A stretch of 12,660 bases of DNA, taken from Bacteroidaceae bacterium. GTDB taxonomy: Bacteria > Bacteroidota > Bacteroidia > Bacteroidales > Bacteroidaceae. A program made the position numbers and the translations under genes. Within the stretch, counting starts at the first letter, position 1. Each line of letters begins with the position of its first letter. Shown piece by piece: positions 1 to 8,500 of this stretch. The notes under the pieces are model-generated. The model worked only from the letters and a program-made list of their open reading frames with translations. It was not told the origin of the DNA and did not search any database. The DNA is taken from positions 1-12,660 of the forward strand of contig JABUUA010000038.1 of NCBI GenBank assembly GCA_021443405.1. Reading direction: 5' to 3'.

Positions 1-441
1 ACCTCGGCCGACTGCAAGCAACTGCGCGTGACCTTCTATCTGGAGCGCGACGCCTGGGGTTCGAGCATCAGCGACTTGGTGGCAGACAATGTGAAGCTGA
101 CAGGTCGTGAGCGCAAGTACAAGCAGTTGTTGGGCTTCATCAATAGTGGTGCTGAGGTGGAATACATTGCCTATGACCTAACGGGTGCTTATGCTCCAGT
201 GGCGGGTTCTATCGGTGATGGCATTGACTGTCCGCAGACGTCGGTCGGCATCCGTGCACAGCATGGCGGCGTGATGGTAACGGGTGCCCAGGCTGGTCAG
301 ACGATTGCCGTCTATGATGTGACGGGCAGGATGCTGGCCGCCCGCAAGGCGCAAGGCAGTGACGAATTTATTCCTTTGCGCCATGCAGGGGTGTGTCTGG
401 TAAGGGTTGGAACGCAGAGCCGCAAGGTGTTGCTCCACTAA
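1..441 (+). CDS. C-terminal part of a secreted protein with a type A sorting-like tail (5' truncated)
   Basis: The reading frame is open from base 1 and ends with TAA at 439-441, giving 146 residues; the start lies before the window. The first ~80 residues (including TFYLERDAWGSSISDLVADN) do not point to a named family. From about residue 81 the sequence has the look of a Bacteroidetes C-terminal secretion/sorting domain (T9SS type A style): a short beta-rich stretch, then AVYDVTGRMLAARKA, then GVCLVRVGTQSRKVLL at the end. Such tails normally mark proteins exported through the outer membrane and either anchored or released. The next gene starts 10 bases later, so the two are probably co-transcribed. 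The catalytic or binding part of the protein is missing, so function cannot be assigned. I am confident that the frame is coding and fairly confident of the tail type. Confidence 0.85.
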   Translation, partial: TSADCKQLRVTFYLERDAWGSSISDLVADNVKLTGRERKYKQLLGFINSGAEVEYIAYDLTGAYAPVAGSIGDGIDCPQTSVGIRAQHGGVMVTGAQAGQTIAVYDVTGRMLAARKAQGSDEFIPLRHAGVCLVRVGTQSRKVLLH

Positions 442-451
442 TTGCTTGGTG

Positions 452-2113
452 ATGACAATCCGCAGTATAGTTATAGTCGTATTTGTGGCGGTGGCCCAGT
501 CGCTGACGGCGCAGACCATTACGCCCGGAACCAGTTGGAAGGACAGCAGTGGCTCCACCATCAATGCCCATGGCGGCTGCGTGGTGTGGACCGAAGGTTA
601 TTTCTATTGGTTTGGCGAGAAACGTAGTGGCAATAAGTCCGACGGCATCTCTTGTTATCGGTCGGCCGACCTTAAATCGTGGAAGTCACTGGGCCGAGCC
701 CTCACACCCACGGGCACAAAGGACGACGAGACGTATCAGGACGTTGCTGCCGGCCGTACGCTCGAACGACCAAAGGTGATGTATAATCCCTCGACACAGA
801 AGTGGGTGATGTGGATACACTGGGAGGACGGCGCCAACTATGGCAAGGCTCGTGTAGCGGTGTGCGAGGCAGACAAGGTGGAAGGACCCTATCGGTTTGT
901 GTCCACGTTCCGCCCCAACAACCACGATTCGCGCGACCAGACCATCTACCGATCTGCCGATGGCACGGCCTATCACCTGTGTGCCACGGGCATGAACACC
1001 GATATAAACGTGGTGCGCATTACGGACGACGGCTTGTCGCCCAGCGCAGAGGAAATACAGATTCTCAAGGGAAGAAGGTTGGAAGCTCCCGCTGTATTTG
1101 GCGTGGGAGAGACGACTTGGAGTTTGTTTTCCGAGTGCGACGGATGGAATCCTACGCCCGGTCACACCGCTTCGGTGGTAGGAAACCTCTTAGGTCCGTG
1201 GACAGAAGGAGCGAGTTTCTGCATCGATGCGCCCAGCGAAACCTCGTACAAGAGTCAGAGCGCCTTTGTGTTCAGCGCGGGTCCTCTGGGCTACGATCCC
1301 AAGTGTTTCGTTTACATGGGTGACCGTTGGAACTCGTCGAATGTGGAGTCGTCCACTTATGTGTGGCTGCCGCTGAGCGTGCGTTCGGGTTATCCCGCTG
1401 TGCGCAACTTCGAGTCGTGGACGCCCGCGGAGCAGTTTGCCGAGATGTATCGCTACAAACGTGCGGCCAGCATCGAGGACGGCGGCACGTACAGTCTGCT
1501 GGAGCGCACGTCGGACCGATTGGTCTCGCGCAAGCAACAGAGTCGGAACGGCTTTTGTCTGCAGGATGATAACGACGAACTGAACTACCGGTTCTGCCTG
1601 GAGGCGACCGATGACCCTTATGTGTGGCGGTTCCGTGAAGCGGAGAGCGGTCAGTATCTGTGCTCCATTTTCGGCGCTATGCGGCTCGATTCCGACGGCA
1701 CGAAAGCCGAGGCCCAGTGGTTGCTGGAGTTGGAAGCGGACGGTTATTACCACATCGTGAACCAAGCTGACGGGAAACTTATCTCTGTTTCGGGCGGTGC
1801 CGCACTGGCGGGCACGCAGCTCTACCTCAACGACCGTAGTGCGAAGATTCCGCAATCATTCGCATTCTACTTCGATTCGCATGCACAACACTACGCCGAG
1901 GCCGACCTGTACAGTCAGCAGTATCGCGACAGTATCGCCGTGGAGATGCAGCATCAGGAGGCATGGACTTCCGTGGAGGCAACGCGATATACTGGTGAGA
2001 CCGAGTATTTTTCCTTGCAGGGCGTGCGTGTCACCGAGTCGGCGGCGCGGCAACACCGCGGTGTGTATGTCCGTCGCTCGGGGAATGTTCGTCAGAAGAT
2101 AGTGATTCCGTAA
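452..2113 (+). CDS. Secreted GH43 glycosidase, exo-beta-1,3-galactanase-like, with ricin-like module and C-terminal tail
   Basis: 553 residues from the ATG at 452, chosen because it starts a clean signal peptide (about residues 1-21, ending SLTAQ). An in-frame ATG at 407 would put 15 Cys/Arg-rich residues before the signal and overlap the previous gene. Residues ~25-310 form a five-bladed GH43 propeller with hallmarks of the GH43_24/34 group: INAHGG (37-42), YWFGE (E56), LERPKVMYN (E105), LEAPAVF (E211), CDGWNPTPGH, YKSQS (Q269) and VYMGDRWNSSN followed by YVWLPL. In the characterised fungal beta-1,3-galactanase Pc1,3Gal43A a Glu is the acid and a Gln the base; E211 and Q269 fit those roles, and Asn replaces the usual GH43 base Asp near the N-terminus. 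Residues ~335-475 look like a ricin-type beta-trefoil (AQWLLELE). The last ~50 residues (YFSLQGVRV to RQKIVIP) are a sorting-like tail. Exo-cleavage of beta-1,3-galactan in arabinogalactan side chains is inferred; the related arabinofuranosidase subfamily 34 is the main alternative. Confidence 0.85.
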   Translation: MTIRSIVIVVFVAVAQSLTAQTITPGTSWKDSSGSTINAHGGCVVWTEGYFYWFGEKRSGNKSDGISCYRSADLKSWKSLGRALTPTGTKDDETYQDVAAGRTLERPKVMYNPSTQKWVMWIHWEDGANYGKARVAVCEADKVEGPYRFVSTFRPNNHDSRDQTIYRSADGTAYHLCATGMNTDINVVRITDDGLSPSAEEIQILKGRRLEAPAVFGVGETTWSLFSECDGWNPTPGHTASVVGNLLGPWTEGASFCIDAPSETSYKSQSAFVFSAGPLGYDPKCFVYMGDRWNSSNVESSTYVWLPLSVRSGYPAVRNFESWTPAEQFAEMYRYKRAASIEDGGTYSLLERTSDRLVSRKQQSRNGFCLQDDNDELNYRFCLEATDDPYVWRFREAESGQYLCSIFGAMRLDSDGTKAEAQWLLELEADGYYHIVNQADGKLISVSGGAALAGTQLYLNDRSAKIPQSFAFYFDSHAQHYAEADLYSQQYRDSIAVEMQHQEAWTSVEATRYTGETEYFSLQGVRVTESAARQHRGVYVRRSGNVRQKIVIP

Positions 2114-2128
2114 CCGAAAGAATAGCAC

Positions 2129-3955
2129 ATGCGCAAGTCAGGGTCAAGTCTCTCTTTGCTGCTGGGCAGTGTCGTCGCGACGCTGTTCGCTGCGGCCGTC
2201 GGTGCCGGTGTCTATGGGACGCAGGCCGATGTGCTGTGGAAGCACTACCAGCGCAACTTGTGGATGGGGGATGCCGACTATTTGTTTGAGTGTCTTTCTC
2301 AGCCCGGTGGACTTGTTTCCTACGTAGGTCGATGGCTGGCCGAGTGGTTGGCGACGCCTTGTCAGGCGGCTGTTGTTGCGGCCGTGGGGTTTGGATTGTT
2401 GGCTGTCGTGGTGCAGTGGGCGTTCCGTCTACGCGGCGCTGTGGCCTTTTTGTCGGCGGCTGTGGTGTGCGCTTTGCTGGCCAATACGGTACAGCTGGGC
2501 TACATGCTATATGTGTTGAAAGTAGCCGCTCCGGCTTTCACACCCTTGGTGGGCACGGCGTTGGCTGTCGTCTTGTTTGGGATTACGGATCGTTTGCCGC
2601 TTCGTCTGTGGCTCTATGCTGTGACGGTAGGCGTTGTCGGTGTACTTTCGTATGGTTTGTTGGGAGGCTATACCTTATTATATATAGCACTGGTGGTGTT
2701 TGGTTCCATCCCGCGTCGCGGAAAGGCGGCGTGGATGCTCGCGGCGTTGGTCATGCAGTGCTTGATTGTGGCGATTTGGACGCTTGCTCCCCGCGTCTTT
2801 ACCGGGCTGAATCCTGACCTTGTGTTCATGGCAGGTCTGCCTGATTATCTGCTCACGGGTGATGAGGCCTCCTTGTGGTATCCGCTCTATGTTGCGTTCG
2901 GCTTGTTGCTGGCGTTGGCGGTCGTGGGCCCGTGGATGACGGCTCGACAGGGAAAATTGGGCTGGATAGGGCAGAGCCTTTTAACTATTCTTGTGGTGGC
3001 GGCGTCTGTTGAGGGCGTTCGGGCCAGCACTTTCTCCGACCCCGACTTCCGCGCTACCTTGCGTGCCGAACAGGCCATGGAGCGAGGCGACTGGCAGGGC
3101 GTGATTCGCGAGATAAACGCGGCGCACTGCGAACCTACCCGCGCGATGGTGATGTTGCGCGGTTTGGCCCTCACGCTCACAGGGCAAAGTCTGGACCATC
3201 ATTTCCAGTATGCCGATGGGTCTCACGCTTATCGTTGCCCCCGTCAGGCGCAGATGTTGCGCTTGATGCTCTCACGTCAACTCTATTTCCACTACGGAAA
3301 AGTGAATTATTCCTATCGGTGGACGATGGAAGATAAGGTGGAGTACGGTCTGTCGCGCGAGCAGTTGCGCTATTTCATCCGCTGCTCGCTGCTCAATGGT
3401 GAATGGGCCTTGGCACAGAAATACATTGCCACGCTGCGCCGTGTGCCCGGAAGTGAAGCCGAAGCCGCTCGCTATGCGGCATTGGTGGGGCGGGCGTCTG
3501 CCGTGGTGGACGATGCTGAGTTTGCCCACATTCTGCCGCTGATGGCCTACAACAACGGGTTGGACGGCGACGGCGGACTGATAGAAATCTATCTGCTGCG
3601 CAATTTCGGTCTGATGAACGGCGGCGGAGCGGAACTGGTGGAACTGTCGCTCTTGGCCAATCTGATAGAGAAAGACGCCGACATGTTCTGGAGGCACTTG
3701 GCGGTGTATGCCCGTCATCACGAGACCTTGCCGCGCCATCTGCAGGAAGCCGCCCTTATGTGGGGACAGTTGCAAGGTATCGACATCACCGGACTGCCCA
3801 TCGATGAGGCCGTCGCTGGCGAGTTTGCGCAGTTGGTGGACCGTGCGGCAACGCTGGGCGACGCCCAGGCGGCTAACGACCCGTCACTGCGGGCACAGTT
3901 CGGGCAGACCTATTGGTATTACTACTTCTTCGTGAAGAATTTGAAGACAAATTAA
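2129..3955 (+). CDS. Polytopic inner-membrane protein, DUF6057-like, with helical soluble C-terminal half
   Basis: 608 residues. The N-terminal half is strongly hydrophobic, with about eight or nine membrane segments visible (roughly residues 9-29, 78-98, 103-131, 136-152, 155-191 as a probable pair, 201-220, 249-269 and 277-298). The rest (~300-608) is soluble and helical, with TPR-like alternation (AEQAMERGDWQGVIREINA, then SLLNGEWALAQKYIATLRR), ending in an aromatic run YWYYYFF. The layout (GVYGTQADVLWKHYQRNLW after the first membrane helix, then a TPR-like tail) matches my memory of the Bacteroidales DUF6057 family, whose function is unknown; the assignment is from recall, not a search. 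It starts 15 bases after the GH43 gene, and its stop codon directly abuts the ATG of the lipoprotein gene, which suggests translational coupling and a shared function. No catalytic motif is evident. It could be a scaffold or sensor in the inner membrane, but that is a guess. Confidence 0.8.
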   Translation: MRKSGSSLSLLLGSVVATLFAAAVGAGVYGTQADVLWKHYQRNLWMGDADYLFECLSQPGGLVSYVGRWLAEWLATPCQAAVVAAVGFGLLAVVVQWAFRLRGAVAFLSAAVVCALLANTVQLGYMLYVLKVAAPAFTPLVGTALAVVLFGITDRLPLRLWLYAVTVGVVGVLSYGLLGGYTLLYIALVVFGSIPRRGKAAWMLAALVMQCLIVAIWTLAPRVFTGLNPDLVFMAGLPDYLLTGDEASLWYPLYVAFGLLLALAVVGPWMTARQGKLGWIGQSLLTILVVAASVEGVRASTFSDPDFRATLRAEQAMERGDWQGVIREINAAHCEPTRAMVMLRGLALTLTGQSLDHHFQYADGSHAYRCPRQAQMLRLMLSRQLYFHYGKVNYSYRWTMEDKVEYGLSREQLRYFIRCSLLNGEWALAQKYIATLRRVPGSEAEAARYAALVGRASAVVDDAEFAHILPLMAYNNGLDGDGGLIEIYLLRNFGLMNGGGAELVELSLLANLIEKDADMFWRHLAVYARHHETLPRHLQEAALMWGQLQGIDITGLPIDEAVAGEFAQLVDRAATLGDAQAANDPSLRAQFGQTYWYYYFFVKNLKTN

Positions 3956-5461
3956 ATGAAAAAGTCAGGGTTGAAAGTATTGATGGCAGTGGTCACCGCG
4001 GTGACGATGGCGGGTTGCGGCAAGCCCAGCATCCCGACCGACGCATGCCGTGTGGACAAGGCTGCGGTGCTCACGCCTGCCTACTCCGATAGTCTGACGT
4101 TGCCTGTCAATATAGCCCCGCTCAATTTCTGCGTAGAAGGAGGTCGGGAGACCGTAGTGTGCATCACGGCTCCCAACGGACAACAGTTGGTGACCGACGG
4201 CTTGGAGACCGATTTCCCTGTGGACGACTGGCACCGACTGTTGGCGGCCGCGCAGGGCGACTGGCTCACTGTGGACATCTATCAACGGAACGACACATGG
4301 CAGCAACTGCGGTCGCTCCATTGGTATGTGGCGCCGGACAGCATCGACCCCTACTTGGTCTATCGACTCATCGAGCCGTCGTATGTCGCTTACGAAAAGC
4401 TCACCATCGAGCAACGCTCGCTGGAGTCGTTCGACACGCAGGTGCTCTACGACAACATGGCCCAGAGCCAGGGCGAGAACGGACAGTGCGTCAACTGCCA
4501 TTCGTTCCAACAATGGAACACGACCGGCCGCTGGCAGCTGCATTTCCGTCAGAATTTCGGTGGCACCTTGGTGGCGCAAGGCGACCGCTTGGAGCGCATC
4601 GCCATCCAGAGCGAACAGCAGGGCGACGGCGGCGTGTATGTTCGAGGCGGCGTCTATCCCTCGTGGCATCCCACCCAGCCTCTGATTGCCTACTCGGTGA
4701 ACACCACAGGACAGAACTTCCACACCCGCGACGCGCAGAAGGTGGAAGTGCTGGACTACGCCTCGCACCTTATACTCTACGACGCGGAGAAGCGCACGGC
4801 CAGCTACATCTGTCGCGACTCAGCCATGCAGACCTTCCCGTCGTGGACCCCCGACGGCCGCCGGCTTTACTACTGCGAAACGCAGTTCCGCTTCCAGACG
4901 TCCGATGTCGATACGGAGATGGCCAACCGCTATCAGGAAGTTCATTACGACGTGTTGGCCCGTTCGTTCGACCCTTCCACCCGTTCCTTCGGGCCGGCCG
5001 AGAAGGTAATCGACGCACAAGGGCGCAGTGCCACCGTGCCGCGCCTCTCGCCCGACGGGCGGTATTTGCTCTACACGCTTGCCGATTACGGCAACTTCCA
5101 CATTTGGCATCGGTCGGCCGACCTGCACATGCTGGATGTGCTGACGGGAGATTCGGTCGATGTCGCCGTGCTCAATTCGCCGGAAGTAGAGAGCTGGCAT
5201 TCGTGGTCGAGCAATGGTCGGTGGATAGTTTTCTCGACGCGGCGCGAAGACGGAAACTACACCCGTCCCTACATCGCCTATTTCGACCGCACGGGTCGTG
5301 CCCACCGCCCCTTTGCCTTACCGCAGCGAACGGCTCACCACTCGCAGTTGTTGTTGCGCAGTTACAACGTGCCCGAGCTGATTGTGCGCCCCGTCGAGCC
5401 CTCGGCCTACGCCATAGGTCAGGTGTGTCGCCGGGAGGCAACGGAAGTGACATTACAATAA
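3956..5461 (+). CDS. TolB-like beta-propeller lipoprotein with a CxxCH cytochrome-type motif
   Basis: 501 residues. The N-terminus is a lipoprotein signal with lipobox TMAGC, so Cys21 should be lipidated and the protein anchored in an envelope membrane. Residues ~40-170 are an N-terminal domain containing NIAPLNF, a phrase typical of a Bacteroidales family often labelled TolB/PD40 or cytochrome c biosynthesis protein. QCVNCHSF follows: Cys178, Cys181 and His182 form a perfect CxxCH c-type haem-attachment motif. From ~220 onward PD40/TolB-type propeller blades repeat (YPSWHPTQPLIAYSV, FPSWTPDGRRLYY, VPRLSPDGRYLLYTL, WHSWSSNGRWIVFST). The start is certain: it immediately follows the stop of the membrane-protein gene, with no spacer. 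Whether haem is really bound is unknown. CxxCH is suggestive, but the rest of the protein does not look like a cytochrome c fold and no distal ligand can be named. It is probably a partner of the upstream membrane protein. Confidence 0.85.
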   Translation: MKKSGLKVLMAVVTAVTMAGCGKPSIPTDACRVDKAAVLTPAYSDSLTLPVNIAPLNFCVEGGRETVVCITAPNGQQLVTDGLETDFPVDDWHRLLAAAQGDWLTVDIYQRNDTWQQLRSLHWYVAPDSIDPYLVYRLIEPSYVAYEKLTIEQRSLESFDTQVLYDNMAQSQGENGQCVNCHSFQQWNTTGRWQLHFRQNFGGTLVAQGDRLERIAIQSEQQGDGGVYVRGGVYPSWHPTQPLIAYSVNTTGQNFHTRDAQKVEVLDYASHLILYDAEKRTASYICRDSAMQTFPSWTPDGRRLYYCETQFRFQTSDVDTEMANRYQEVHYDVLARSFDPSTRSFGPAEKVIDAQGRSATVPRLSPDGRYLLYTLADYGNFHIWHRSADLHMLDVLTGDSVDVAVLNSPEVESWHSWSSNGRWIVFSTRREDGNYTRPYIAYFDRTGRAHRPFALPQRTAHHSQLLLRSYNVPELIVRPVEPSAYAIGQVCRREATEVTLQ

Positions 5462-5514
5462 GGAAAGAGAATCATTCAGGAAAATAAATCAATAAACCAT
5501 AAAAAACCAAACAA

Positions 5515-8500
5515 ATGAAAAGAACCCTCTACACCCTTTGGTTGCTTGTGATGGCGGCGTTGCTGCCTGTCACCGCCTCGGCGCAATATACGCTGGCGAA
5601 GGGCGACCGTATCGAAACTTCCGATGGCGTGTACATCGTGAAGGGGGACAACCTTGTGACCAACGGCTTTTTCACCGATGGCCTCAACGGTTGGGTTGGT
5701 GGCGACGGCAAAGACTTGTCGTCGAGTTCCTTCAGTGTTACGGCCACGGGCGGCCCCGACGGCGGAGCTTTTCTCTGTGCCAACGGCAACGGCGGCTCCA
5801 GTTCCAGTGCGTCGTTGAAGACGGGATGGGCAGTCGCCCCCGGCACTCTCTATGTGCTGAACATGTGGTCAAAGAACTGCGGACAGTACGTGTATTTGTG
5901 TTCCAGTTCCAGCGCCACGACGGCAAACTCTAATAATACGCTGGTCGATATCTCGTCGGGCGGAGAATGGACCCAGACCCAGGCGGTGTTTGAGGCGAAC
6001 AATGACTACGTGGTGCTCAATGGAGGCTGGCTGGGAAGCAGCGCCCGCTTTGCGTGTGTGACCATTTGTGAGGTGGAATTGTCGGCCGAACTGGTTTACA
6101 CCACCCTCGACAACGCTATCACCGCCGCCGAGCAATTGCTGGCCAGCACGGAGGAAGGCACAGGCCGCGGCCAGTACACCGCCGAGGTGCGTCAGGTTCT
6201 TGCCGACGCCATCGCTGCGGCGCAAGGAGTGAGAGCCTCGGCCACCGCGCAGACCGAGGTTACAGAAGCCGCCAAGGCCCTCGAGAAGGCCGCATCGCAA
6301 TACCAGAAACAAGTGAACCCCCCATTCAACCTTACTAAGAAATATTGGATTCAGCATGTAGCCAGCGACGCCTATCTCACGGCGTCTTCCACCGTGAAAG
6401 TGCATGACGACAGTGGCGAGCCCAATCAAGTGTTCCACTTTGCCTGGGCGCCTGAGGGCGCTGTCGCCGACGGCTACAACCTCATCAGCGAGGACGGACA
6501 GTATGTTTATCGTTCCGGTTCGTGGGACACGAAGGCGGGAACGGTGGATGCCACAACGGCGAATGCCATCTTCACCATAGATGACCACGACACATTCGTG
6601 CAGTTGCGCAATGCCGGAAGTGGGAGTGTCCTGGGTACAGACGCTACGACGGCGGGGGCGACGGTATATAGTAATAAGAACGGAACCGACCAGAGGAACC
6701 AGTGGCGTCTGATAGAATATGTCTCGCCCGACGACCAGGACGATGAGTTCCTCTTCAACCGCGCCTTGCAGCAGCTGACCTCGCTCTACGCCCTGGCCGA
6801 CTCCAAGAGTTCGCTCTGCGGTCCGTATCCCTTCGATTATTCGCAGGATGCCTACGACGCACTGAAGCAGGCCTACGAGCATGCGCAGACCGTCACCACC
6901 GACTTTGCGACCGAAACTGCGGCCATCGAGCAGGCGATTGCCGACTACAATGCCAACGCCATCGTTCGCCCCAACACCAGTAAGCAGTACGTCATCACGC
7001 AGATGTCGGGCAAGGTGTTGGCTTACGAGGAGGGCAATTCGAGCCCCGTCTTGCAAACGGCCGACGGCAGCGACCGCCAGAAATTTACCTTCGTGCAGAC
7101 CGTCTCGGGCTATGCTTTGTGCAATGTTGCTACGGGTCGCTTCGTGGGAAAGAGCAGTAGTAGTGCCTGGACCATGGTGTGGGCCGACGATTATAGTGCC
7201 GGCGAGGCCCAGTGGGTCGTTGCCGCCACCGACAACACATATAAGGGCATCCAGAACGTGGCCGGCAAGGGTTACATCGGGTCCGACGCCACGACCGACG
7301 GCTCGCCTACGTATTGCGACAAGGGGTCGAGCGCCAACAACTCGAAGTGGACTATAGAGGAATACAGCATCGCGGCGGCACTGGAGAAGGCCATCGTGCA
7401 GGCGCAGAAGGTGCTGGCCGAGGCCGAGGTGGGCACGGAATACTATCAAGTGCCCCAAAGCGCCTACGACGCACTGGCCCAGGCTATCGCCACGGCGCAA
7501 GGAACAACCGTAACTACGGCCGAAGAGGCGCAGACGGCTGCCGACGTGCTGAAGGCGGCTGTGGCCCGGTTCCAGCAGTCGTACAACCCCTTGCAACCGT
7601 TCGACACGTCGATAACCTATAATATTGTGCACCGCGGCGGCATGGTTCTTTCGGCCGCCACGGCGCAGGTGACCATCCAGAAACTGGAGACCGAGGACCC
7701 CGATAAGGCACTCGTACAGCAGTTTGAACTGGTGGCCGTGGAGGGTTCCGAGCCCGTCATCTACCGCATCCGCAATGTCGAGACCGGACTCTTCGTGGGT
7801 CGCACGGGCGCTTACAACACCGAATGGGTGGCGCTGGCCGATACCACGGCCCAACAGTTCTATATCAAGCAGACGTCGGGTCGTTACTTAGGTCTGCAGT
7901 TCATCGGTGAAGGCACGTTCCTCGGCACCGACGGCACGTCGGCAGGACAGATTGCCTACAGCGACAAGGTGGCGAGCAACACCAACGCTCAGTGGTTGGT
8001 GCAGCCCGCGGAAGCCATCACCACCATCGACAAGACGGCACTTCGCAGCGCCCTCGATGCGGCGAAGGAGTTCGGAAATACCATGAAGGCCGGCAACCTG
8101 AAGGGTGAGTTCTATCAGGCTGATATCGACGCCTTCAAGCAGGCGCTGGCCGGTTACGAGGCCGCTTACCGCACGTGTCGCACCGATGAGGCGGTGGCCG
8201 AGAACACGGCGGCCGTGAATGCGCTCGTGACCGACTATCAGGCGAAGGCTCATGCCGCTGACATCGACATTCTCACGTATGCGGCCGACCTCGTGGCCGA
8301 CGCCGAGGCAGCACTGGCAGCCGCCAAGGACAACATCGGCGTGGACAAGGGACAGTATACCCAAGATGCCTACGACGAGTTTGCGCAATACGTAGCCGAC
8401 TTCAAGCAGAACCCGACCATCGAGGTGATGAATGCGCTCAAGGCGCGCACCGCCGCCTTCCGTCAGTCGGTGGTGAAGGTGGACCGCACGGCCTTAGGTA

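Noticed and set aside
407..451. Upstream in-frame ATG for the GH43 gene at 407
   Set aside because: It would add 15 Cys/Arg-rich residues before a good signal peptide and overlap the previous gene by 35 bases; the ATG at 452 fits better.
4159..5487. A 442-codon open frame on the plus strand overlapping the lipoprotein gene
   Set aside because: The overlapping frame with lipobox, CxxCH and propeller blades is clearly the real one; the alternative is Arg/His/Gly-rich with no domain.
5869..7854. A 661-codon open frame on the minus strand inside the 1267-residue gene
   Set aside because: It lies opposite a gene with clear signal peptide, domains and tail. Its translation is a His/Arg/Gly-rich mixture without recognisable domains, typical of the antisense frame of a high-GC gene.
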